Shown: positions 6,541 through 12,721 of the stretch, piece after piece
Position numbering within the stretch: position 1 is the first letter of the stretch
Layout of the letters: each line of letters begins with the position of its first letter
DNA from: CAXQZM01 sp964228455
GTDB taxonomy: Bacteria > Pseudomonadota > Alphaproteobacteria > UBA7985
Length of the DNA stretch: 12,721 nucleotides
Assembly: GCA_964228455.1 (NCBI GenBank)
Contig: CAXQZM010000051.1
Location: 1 to 12,721, forward strand
Direction of reading: 5' to 3'
Program-made: the position numbers and the translations under genes
Notes under the pieces: generated by a model
Databases searched by the model: none
Told to the model about the DNA's origin: nothing
What the model saw: only the letters and a program-made list of their open reading frames with translations

Positions 6541-8579
6541 CAAAACTTACCCAAGCCAAAGCCACACGACAGATAGAACTTCTTAGCCGTGAAATCCGAG
6601 GTCATGATGAAGCTTACCATCGTGATGATAATCCCAAGATATCTGATTCAGAGTATGATGCACTAAAGCGCCAACTGCTTGATTTTGAAAAACTTTATCC
6701 TGATCTCATACTCGCTAATAGTCCTACCCAGATTGTTGGAGCTCCAAGCAAAAAGGGGTTTGGAAAGATCAGGCATGGGGTGCCGATGTTGTCATTAGGA
6801 AATGCGTTTAGCACAAATGATGTAATTGATTTTGTATCCAGGGTCCGCCGTTTTTTATCACTGGGCGATGATGCAACTCTAAATTTTGTAGCAGAGCCAA
6901 AAATTGATGGACTGTCTGCTGGCCTGCTGTACCGAAATGGTGAACTCGTTCAGGCGGCCACAAGGGGCGATGGCGAAACTGGAGAGGATATTTTGAGAAA
7001 TGCTCTCACCATTTCTGATATTCCTAGAAACATTGCCTTTAAGGGTGAAATTGAAATCCGTGGTGAAGTCTACATGACTAAATCAGGATTTAAAGAGTTA
7101 AATGCTGACCTGACTAATAATGAAAAACAAGGTTTTGCTAATCCACGAAACGCAGCAGCAGGTAGTCTGCGGCAGCTAGACGAGCGCGTGACGGCTAGCC
7201 GGCCATTATTGTTTTTTGCATACGCGCAAGGCATCGGAAATGCCCCTTCTCCAACACATGGCGGTTTTCTAAATTTTTTACTGGATCAGGGTTTTAGTAC
7301 CAACCCATTAACTAAAATCTGCGCTAACGCCTCTGACCTTTTAAATGCACACACGGAATTAGAGGCCATTAGAAGTAGCCTTGATTATGATATTGATGGT
7401 ATTGTTTACAAAGTTGATGAACTCGAGCTTCAAAAGCGGCTTGGCTTTCGCACACGAGAGCCGCGCTGGGCCATTGCCCATAAATTTGCAGCAGAAAAAG
7501 CTCAGACACGCCTTGAATCTATTGATATCCAAGTTGGCCGAACTGGCGCAATGACTCCAGTTGCCAGATTAGAACCGGTTAATGTAGGTGGCGTCTTGGT
7601 ATCAAACGCTACCCTTCACAATGCCGCGGAAATTCAGCGAAAAGACCTTCGTATTGGTGATTTGGTAGAAATTCAAAGAGCTGGAGATGTCATTCCACAG
7701 GTCACACGGGTTCTCAATCCGGATCAGGCGGATCGAGGATCGCCTTTTATTTTCCCCTCCTCTTGCCCAGAATGTGGATCGGTTGCTCTAGCCGAAGGCG
7801 ATGACGTTGTTGTGCGGTGTCAAGGCGGATTAAAATGCGGAGCGCAGCGTAGTGAACGACTGAAACATTTCGTATCTAGATCCGCCTTGGATATTGATGG
7901 TTTAGGTGATAAGCAAATCGAGTTGTTTTCAAGTAAAGGTTGGCTAAGGAATTATGCTGATATCTTTTATTTACCCCAGCGGGCATCGGAAATAAAAAAG
8001 CTAGAGGGATTTGGTCAAAAAGCGCTAGAAAATCTGACGTTAGCTATTGAAAAAGCCCGTAAGGCCCCTCTCGATGCTATTCTTTTCGCACTTGGGATTC
8101 GCCACTTAGGGAGGACCAACGCGGCGTTAGTGGCAGAACATTACGTTTGTTCAGACGCCTGGTTCAACGCGATGAAAAACCTTAATTCTGAGGAACAGTC
8201 CCGCTTATGCAGTATCGATGGAATAGGGGAAACGCTCGTAACATCATTAGTGGATTACTTCTCTAATAATGAGAATGTAAAAGTTGTTTCAAGTCTATTG
8301 GGAGTTATGCAACCCACGGACTATAGCAAGAGGGGTCTGCATGACGGTCCCTTAGCTGGAATGAGTTTAGTATTTACTGGCGCTCTATCTCTGATGACGC
8401 GAGAGGAAGCTAAAGCCCGCGCTGAAGCAGCTGGCGCGAAAGTACTTAGCGCTGTCTCTGCCAAAACTAATTTTCTTATTGTTGGCGAAAAAGCCGGGTC
8501 TAAAGCGAAAAAAGCAGAGCTCTTGGGGGTAAAGATTTTAAGCGAAAAAGATTATCAAAATATGGTTGATCAAAAGTAG
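6537..8579 (+). CDS. ligA: NAD-dependent DNA ligase LigA
   Basis: LigA seals nicks in duplex DNA using NAD+, joining Okazaki fragments and finishing repair. The 680-residue product is of normal length and shows every domain: Ia NAD-binding helices with Y27, D37, Y40 and D41 at the positions that contact NMN; the adenylation domain with catalytic K122 in KIDG; the OB fold; a Cys4 zinc finger (C410, C413, C428, C434); helix-hairpin-helix repeats (for example around GFGQKALENL and GIRHLGRTNAA); and a C-terminal BRCT domain from about G604. The ATG lies inside the recN stop (ATGA), and AGGA at 6524-6527 gives a good ribosome site 9 nt upstream. It ends the plus-strand gene train and converges on the minus operon across 38 bp with no clear terminator. 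Confidence 0.97.
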   Translation: MTKLTQAKATRQIELLSREIRGHDEAYHRDDNPKISDSEYDALKRQLLDFEKLYPDLILANSPTQIVGAPSKKGFGKIRHGVPMLSLGNAFSTNDVIDFVSRVRRFLSLGDDATLNFVAEPKIDGLSAGLLYRNGELVQAATRGDGETGEDILRNALTISDIPRNIAFKGEIEIRGEVYMTKSGFKELNADLTNNEKQGFANPRNAAAGSLRQLDERVTASRPLLFFAYAQGIGNAPSPTHGGFLNFLLDQGFSTNPLTKICANASDLLNAHTELEAIRSSLDYDIDGIVYKVDELELQKRLGFRTREPRWAIAHKFAAEKAQTRLESIDIQVGRTGAMTPVARLEPVNVGGVLVSNATLHNAAEIQRKDLRIGDLVEIQRAGDVIPQVTRVLNPDQADRGSPFIFPSSCPECGSVALAEGDDVVVRCQGGLKCGAQRSERLKHFVSRSALDIDGLGDKQIELFSSKGWLRNYADIFYLPQRASEIKKLEGFGQKALENLTLAIEKARKAPLDAILFALGIRHLGRTNAALVAEHYVCSDAWFNAMKNLNSEEQSRLCSIDGIGETLVTSLVDYFSNNENVKVVSSLLGVMQPTDYSKRGLHDGPLAGMSLVFTGALSLMTREEAKARAEAAGAKVLSAVSAKTNFLIVGEKAGSKAKKAELLGVKILSEKDYQNMVDQK

Positions 8580-8617
8580 TATTAAGCCCTGCTATTTGGA
8601 ACAGCACTACTGATTGG

Positions 8618-10234
8618 TTAACGAGCCAAAGTTCCGGCTAATTCAGCTTGGTAATTTTTGAGCCACGCAGCCTCTTGATTAGAGAGTAATTCCCACACTA
8701 TCAAACTCTCATCGAACGGTGCCTTAGTTAAAGTCTCGAAACCAAGCCAACCTGGAGCAATTTCAATAACCAGTAGTAGATTCTCCGACCTAATACCGTG
8801 AGAACCCTCTTGATAAAATCCTGGCTCGTTGGAGAGGATCATACCTGGCTTCAGTGCCCATTCTGATACTGGTAGGTTCGGGTGGGCAGATAATCTGGGC
8901 GGGCTCTCATGGACGCCTAACCCAGCTCCCACTCCATGACCAGTGCCATGATTATAATTAAGCCGCTCATTCCATAGCGAAACACGAGCAACCACATCAA
9001 GCTGATGTCCGGTGGTACCCACTGGAAACTGCTGCAATGTAAGAGCGATCATCCCCTTTAAAACAAGAGTAAACTGATTGCGACGCTCTTCGCTAACCTC
9101 TCCAACGGCCAAAGTACGCGTTACGTCGGTCGTCGCACCTGGATATTGTGCGCCAGAATCCAAAACAATAAGATCGCCATTCACAAGTCGCCGATTGCTA
9201 GTTTCAGAAACTCGATAATGAGGCAGCGCGCCATTAGGTCCAGATCCACAGATCGTATCAAAACTCGGCGATATCATGTCGTTAGACTGTCTTCGAAATT
9301 CAGCAAGCTTTTTAACAAGATCAAGCTCTGTCAAAGTCAGCTTATCCTGCTCCTCAAACCAATCGATAAAAGCAGTTAACGCCTTGCCATCTTTAGAGTG
9401 TGCAGCTCGTATTGCTTCAATTTCACCAATGTTTTTGATAGCCTTAGCTGCTCTGATAGGACAGGATTTAGGAATTCCACGATCTCCCAAATGTTTAACT
9501 ATTGCCTCGCACGTGCTGGCAGGGTCAAACTGAATGGGTCCTATAGATAAAGCTGCTAACAGCGCAACTCGATCTTCAGGCAAATAGATTTCTAAATGAC
9601 CTCCAACCTTCAAAAGACCAAAGGCGACTTGCACAGGGGTGGTTACTAAATCGCTACCACGTTTATTAGTAAGCCACGCTAATGCATCTGGCTGAGTTAT
9701 AAGGAGATTATTGCCATGACATTGCGCTAATATGCGGCTGCTTTTATCTGTCCACACCTCTCCCACAACGTCAGCAGCAAGTTCGAACGTATCCATTGAC
9801 TGAAAACTTGGCCGGTCATCCCATGCTTGATCGACCAAGTTATCAGGCACTGGAATTAGATGAGCGCCTGGTAGAACCGATAGTTGCTCAGTTGTAAATA
9901 ACCAAGGATCATAACCAACCTTCTTGCTCGCCAATTTACTCGCCATTAAGCTTAGTCCACCCTCATGGACTTCCCAGGGTTGATCCGAAAAACTCTCAGT
10001 TGCTTGAAGAACATAGCGACCGTCAACAAGAAGAGTGTGCGGCCCAAGCGGCGTAATTACAGCAAGTCCCGCAGATCCACCAAAACCACTTACCGCTTTT
10101 AACCTCTCGTCACACAAACGGACTTCTTCACCAAAAAAGGTGTCCGCTCGGGGGACGAGATATGCATCGAGGCCCTTTTGCTCAATTAAAGAACAAAGAT
10201 TTAAAAGTGTTTTGTTAACCATTGTATCGACCAT
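8618..10234 (-). CDS. Xaa-Pro aminopeptidase, M24B (aminopeptidase P) family
   Basis: This cytoplasmic metallopeptidase is expected to remove an N-terminal residue that precedes proline, using two metal ions. The 538-residue product has creatinase-type N-terminal domains (starting near LDAYLVPRAD and FGGSAGLAVI) and a C-terminal pita-bread domain with all five metal ligands: D359 (VLDSGAQ), D370 (TTDVTRT), H433 (GTGHGVG), E470 (SNEPGFY) and E484 (IRSENLL); H339 in ALPHY is a likely substrate-binding His. The end EAAWLKNYQAEL matches the family's usual C-terminus. It is shorter than the ~600 residues I recall for many alphaproteobacterial relatives, apparently through shorter loops. The start is ATG at 10234 or ATG at 10222 (four residues shorter); both overlap the prmA 3' end. 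A GGAGG at 10251-10255 is 16 nt before the first ATG, so coupled translation is likely. Confidence 0.93.
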   Translation of the reverse strand: MVDTMVNKTLLNLCSLIEQKGLDAYLVPRADTFFGEEVRLCDERLKAVSGFGGSAGLAVITPLGPHTLLVDGRYVLQATESFSDQPWEVHEGGLSLMASKLASKKVGYDPWLFTTEQLSVLPGAHLIPVPDNLVDQAWDDRPSFQSMDTFELAADVVGEVWTDKSSRILAQCHGNNLLITQPDALAWLTNKRGSDLVTTPVQVAFGLLKVGGHLEIYLPEDRVALLAALSIGPIQFDPASTCEAIVKHLGDRGIPKSCPIRAAKAIKNIGEIEAIRAAHSKDGKALTAFIDWFEEQDKLTLTELDLVKKLAEFRRQSNDMISPSFDTICGSGPNGALPHYRVSETSNRRLVNGDLIVLDSGAQYPGATTDVTRTLAVGEVSEERRNQFTLVLKGMIALTLQQFPVGTTGHQLDVVARVSLWNERLNYNHGTGHGVGAGLGVHESPPRLSAHPNLPVSEWALKPGMILSNEPGFYQEGSHGIRSENLLLVIEIAPGWLGFETLTKAPFDESLIVWELLSNQEAAWLKNYQAELAGTLAR

Positions 10235-11091
10235 TGACCATCATGATAGCCCTCCAATCTCTTCCAGCCAAGCTTTACATATGCATTTAAAACAGCCACT
10301 TCCTGCTCAACTAACAGACCCGCGAGAAGCAAATTGCCCTTGGAATTAGCAACGTGGGTTAGTTGCGGTGCTAATTTTATCAAGGGATCAGCAAGTATAT
10401 TCGCAAATATAAGGTCATAATTTTCAAAACCTAAATCTGGCGTGGCTCCCAAGATGTACTCCACTCGCCCGCAAAGATTGTTGACCAGCAAATTATCTTG
10501 AGCAACTTTCAAACTATCTTGGTCAAGCTCAATACCAACTACTTGAGCCTTGCTCGTCTTTGCAGCAGCCATTGCAAGCACCCCGGAGCCACACCCCATA
10601 TCGAGCACTTTTACAGGCGCTAGTCCCATGCTCAACATCTTATCGTAAAAACTGAGACACCCCCGAGTTGTCTCATGATGGCCAGTCCCAAATGCCAGCC
10701 CAGCCTCAATTAGCAAATCAACTTTCTCATCAGTGGGGGCAGTGGAATGCCCCCCACGAATATAAAATCGACCTACTTCGACAGGTGGCAGATTATCTTG
10801 AGTAATTTTTACCCAATCTTGAGGCTCTACCGGTTCCTCGGTCACCTTAGGCATTTCAAAAGCCGCAAGATCTGAAATGACTGAAATGAGAGCGACGGCA
10901 TACTGAGCTGCGCTTGTATTATCCACGTAAAGATTGCATCTTATTGGAAAGGTCGGGTCACTCCGTTTCAAACCCAAGCCGCCAGAACTGTCAGCAGAAC
11001 GATCAAAGACTAAGTCTTCGATTACATCCAAACCCGCCGCTAATTTTTCTGCGGCGAATTGGGGCACCGAAAAAGAGAGCTTAAGCGTCAT
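10201..11091 (-). CDS. prmA: Ribosomal protein L11 methyltransferase PrmA
   Basis: PrmA is a SAM-dependent class I methyltransferase that modifies several amino groups of ribosomal protein L11. The 296-residue product matches the family length. An N-terminal substrate-recognition region is followed by the linker-type stretch DWVKITQDNLPPVEVGRFYI (92-111), the PrmA hallmark AFGTGHHETT (133-142), the SAM-binding glycine motif VLDMGCGSG (162-170), acidic E188 for the ribose, and NILAD (231-235) at the catalytic site. Its ATG overlaps the hemA stop by 4 bp (ATGA read on the minus strand), and its own 3' end overlaps the start of the aminopeptidase by 34 bp, or by 22 bp if the later ATG is used. 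No strong Shine-Dalgarno is visible, so translation probably depends on coupling to hemA. Confidence 0.95.
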   Translation of the reverse strand: MTLKLSFSVPQFAAEKLAAGLDVIEDLVFDRSADSSGGLGLKRSDPTFPIRCNLYVDNTSAAQYAVALISVISDLAAFEMPKVTEEPVEPQDWVKITQDNLPPVEVGRFYIRGGHSTAPTDEKVDLLIEAGLAFGTGHHETTRGCLSFYDKMLSMGLAPVKVLDMGCGSGVLAMAAAKTSKAQVVGIELDQDSLKVAQDNLLVNNLCGRVEYILGATPDLGFENYDLIFANILADPLIKLAPQLTHVANSKGNLLLAGLLVEQEVAVLNAYVKLGWKRLEGYHDGQWSIQWLTKHF

Positions 11092-12296
11092 GCAGCTCGG
11101 GGTAGGTCATACTCTGACCAGCACTCCTCTAAAGCATCAATCAAATGATCAATATGCTCGTCAGTATGGAGGGGCGTGGGCGTGAAGCGAAGACGTTCTG
11201 ATCCCCTACTAACGGTAGGGTAATTTATAGCCTGTACATAAATGCTATGTTTTTCAAGCAAGCGATTACTCACCTGCTTTGTCTTTATCGCATCGCCGAT
11301 AACTAATGGAACAATGTGCGTCTGAGCATGAACTACTGGTAGCTTGGCTTTTTTAAACCGTTGCCGGAGAGTGGATGCTCTCTCATGTAACATCCCCCGC
11401 TCTTGCTGACTATTCCGCAGGTGCTGAACGGATGCCAACGCACCTGCAGCGATATAAGGAGGCAATGATGTAGTGAATATAAAGGCTGACGCTTTAGAGC
11501 GGATCCAATCTATCATGATATTGTCGCCGGCCACATAGCCCCCTAAACATCCAAAAGCCTTCGCAAGCGTGCCTTCTATAAAGTCTAAACGATCAGAAAG
11601 CCCCAGTTCTTGCGATTTACCTGCGCCTTCCCGACCATAAAGTCCGACCGCATGAACTTCATCAACATAGGTGAGCGCGCCATATTGTTCGGCCAAATCG
11701 CAGAAACCTTCCATTTCACCAATAGAGCCATCCATTGAATACACAGACTCAAACGCGATTAACTTTGGACGCGCACCTGCTTTTTTTAACTCAGCCTCAA
11801 GTGTCTTGAGTTGATTATGGGGAAAAATAACTTTTTCAGCTCGCGATTGACGGATCCCTTCAATCATTGATGCGTGATTTTTCTCATCTGAGAAAACGAT
11901 GATATCTGGAATATTAGATGCGAGTGTCCCTAAAGCAGCAAGATTAGAAATATATCCTGAGGTAAATAGCAGAGCAGATTCTTTACCATGTAAACTCGCT
12001 AACTCTTGCTCTAATTGCACATGCTGATGAGTGTTGCCACCAATATTACGTGTACCACCCGCTCCTGATCCCCGAACGCGCATTGTACTCTCTATTGCGT
12101 TAAGAACTTTTGGGTGCTGTCCCATCCCCAGATAATCATTTGAGCACCAAAGCTTGATTTGACGCGCGCCGTCGGGTCCATGCCAGACGGCATTTGGAAA
12201 GTCACCTGCCTGTCTTTCAAGCTCAGCAAATGTGCGGTAACGCCCCTCAGCACGAAGCGCATCTAGATCCGCGCTAAACAAATCATGATAATCCAT
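11088..12296 (-). CDS. hemA: 5-aminolevulinate synthase (Shemin/C4 pathway)
   Basis: This PLP enzyme condenses glycine with succinyl-CoA to give 5-aminolevulinate, the first step of heme, bacteriochlorophyll and cobalamin synthesis in alphaproteobacteria. The 402-residue product matches the family length. Visible motifs are CSNDYLGMGQHP (51-62), GSGAGGTRNIGGNTHQH (76-92, substrate site), SDEKNHASMIEGI (136-148), the PLP-contacting DEVHAVGLYG (212-221), and the Schiff-base Lys K246 in EGTLAKAFGCLGG. The glycine-rich run plus TRNIGG distinguishes it from the related enzymes KBL and BioF. The start is ATG at 12296, with an AGGGG about 8 nt upstream on the minus strand. It is the first gene of the minus operon with prmA and pepP. 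Its upstream gap is only 58 bp and is shared with a divergent gene. I see no sign of horizontal transfer. Confidence 0.96.
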   Translation of the reverse strand: MDYHDLFSADLDALRAEGRYRTFAELERQAGDFPNAVWHGPDGARQIKLWCSNDYLGMGQHPKVLNAIESTMRVRGSGAGGTRNIGGNTHQHVQLEQELASLHGKESALLFTSGYISNLAALGTLASNIPDIIVFSDEKNHASMIEGIRQSRAEKVIFPHNQLKTLEAELKKAGARPKLIAFESVYSMDGSIGEMEGFCDLAEQYGALTYVDEVHAVGLYGREGAGKSQELGLSDRLDFIEGTLAKAFGCLGGYVAGDNIMIDWIRSKASAFIFTTSLPPYIAAGALASVQHLRNSQQERGMLHERASTLRQRFKKAKLPVVHAQTHIVPLVIGDAIKTKQVSNRLLEKHSIYVQAINYPTVSRGSERLRFTPTPLHTDEHIDHLIDALEECWSEYDLPRAA

Positions 12297-12336
12297 AACT
12301 GGGCCCCTAGACCTCTTGCAGGAGACAATCCAGCTT

Positions 12337-12356
12337 ATTAGAGACCAAGCTCTAAT
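12337..12356. repeat. Perfect 7-bp inverted repeat over the divergent gene's start codon
   Basis: ATTAGAG (12337-12343) and CTCTAAT (12350-12356) are perfect reverse complements separated by 6 bp. The right arm ends on the first two bases of the ATG at 12355. In RNA it would form a hairpin with the start codon at the base of its stem; in DNA it could be an operator between hemA and the divergent gene. The TTAGA/TCTAA half-sites recall the Irr iron-control element as I remember it (TTTAGAA/TTCTAAA), but the spacing here is wider. Confidence 0.4.
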
Positions 12357-12721
12357 GCAAAATGTCGCTCTTATTCAGCTTAACGTTGGTCCTAATCCAA
12401 CAGATAACCTCCCAATTACTGTGGCCTACCTTAGAGAGGCAGCGGATAAAGGAGCAGATTTTATTTTGACACCTGAGTGCAGTAACTATTTGTGCGCGGA
12501 AGGGGCCAATACTCGCACAAGTGCGAGGCTAGAGGAGCAGGATGAACTATTACAAAGCGCTAAGACCATAGCAGCCGAGTACAAGATATGGATATGCCTC
12601 GGATCTCTAATTTTGGCGCAAAGACTAAGTGATAAATTACTAAATCGGCAGTTTCTCATCGATCCTAATGGGAAAACCTTTGCTATTTATGATAAAATCC
12701 ATTTGTTCGACGTAACGCTCA
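12355..12721 (+). CDS. Nitrilase-superfamily carbon-nitrogen hydrolase, 3'-truncated by the window edge
   Basis: The first 122 codons of a carbon-nitrogen hydrolase run off the right edge. The frame opens MQNVALIQLNVGP, the usual beta-strand start of Nit-type amidases. It contains the catalytic Glu of the Glu-Lys-Cys triad at E41 in ILTPE and the catalytic Lys at K114 in IYDKIHLFDV; the Cys lies outside the window. The IHLFDV form resembles the Nit1/Nit2 branch (deaminated-glutathione amidase or omega-amidase), which hydrolyse small amide metabolites, but the substrate cannot be fixed from this fragment. The ATG at 12355 was chosen from the N-terminal pattern; the frame stays open back to 12292 and includes a TTG at 12316. 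Residues after E41 (CSNYLC) differ from the Asn-rich stretch I expect. It diverges from hemA over 58 bp. Confidence 0.85.
   Translation, partial: MQNVALIQLNVGPNPTDNLPITVAYLREAADKGADFILTPECSNYLCAEGANTRTSARLEEQDELLQSAKTIAAEYKIWICLGSLILAQRLSDKLLNRQFLIDPNGKTFAIYDKIHLFDVTL

Noticed and set aside
9146..9533. Plus-strand open frames inside the aminopeptidase gene
   Set aside because: They overlap each other and lie opposite the catalytic gene, which retains all five metal ligands; no independent support.
1..12721. Mobile elements, CRISPR arrays, tRNA or rRNA genes, toxin-antitoxin or defence genes
   Set aside because: Looked for on both strands and not seen; every substantial open stretch is explained by the core genes listed.

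Overview
This window is a gene-dense piece of an alphaproteobacterial core chromosome. The evidence is the gene order at the end of the division and cell wall (dcw) cluster (ftsA-ftsZ-lpxC-bamD-recN-ligA), a long-linker FtsZ ending in a VPAFLRQQNN-type tail, and a Shemin-pathway 5-aminolevulinate synthase (C4 route). By eye the base composition is moderate (roughly mid-40s % GC), which would fit a free-living, perhaps marine, member outside the high-GC model genera. I cannot place it more precisely from the sequence.

Layout. Positions 1-8579 form one plus-strand gene train: the 3' part of ftsA (its start lies off the left edge), ftsZ, lpxC, bamD, recN and ligA. The gaps are short (36-37 bp, or a 4-bp ATGA overlap for recN/ligA), except for about 194 bp between ftsZ and lpxC, where I see two sigma70-like promoter candidates and small repeats. 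Positions 8618-12296 hold a minus-strand operon transcribed hemA-prmA-pepP, with overlapping stop and start regions. It converges on ligA across 38 bp with no convincing terminator. From 12355 to the right edge a plus-strand nitrilase-superfamily amidohydrolase begins, diverging from hemA over a 58-bp gap. It is cut by the window edge.

How the genes fit together. FtsA and FtsZ build the Z-ring. LpxC commits UDP-acyl-GlcNAc to lipid A. BamD is an outer-membrane lipoprotein of the beta-barrel assembly machine. RecN and LigA serve break repair and nick sealing. The minus operon joins the first step of tetrapyrrole synthesis (HemA), methylation of ribosomal protein L11 (PrmA) and an M24B metallopeptidase (aminopeptidase P type).

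I found no mobile element, CRISPR array, tRNA or rRNA, and no evidence of an undescribed multi-gene system. The observations most worth checking are regulatory: a near-consensus alphaproteobacterial LexA box with a -10 element just before recN, a perfect 7-bp inverted repeat that covers the nitrilase start codon in the hemA divergent gap, and paired TTAAC repeats before ftsZ and lpxC. No gap without a gene exceeds 300 bases.
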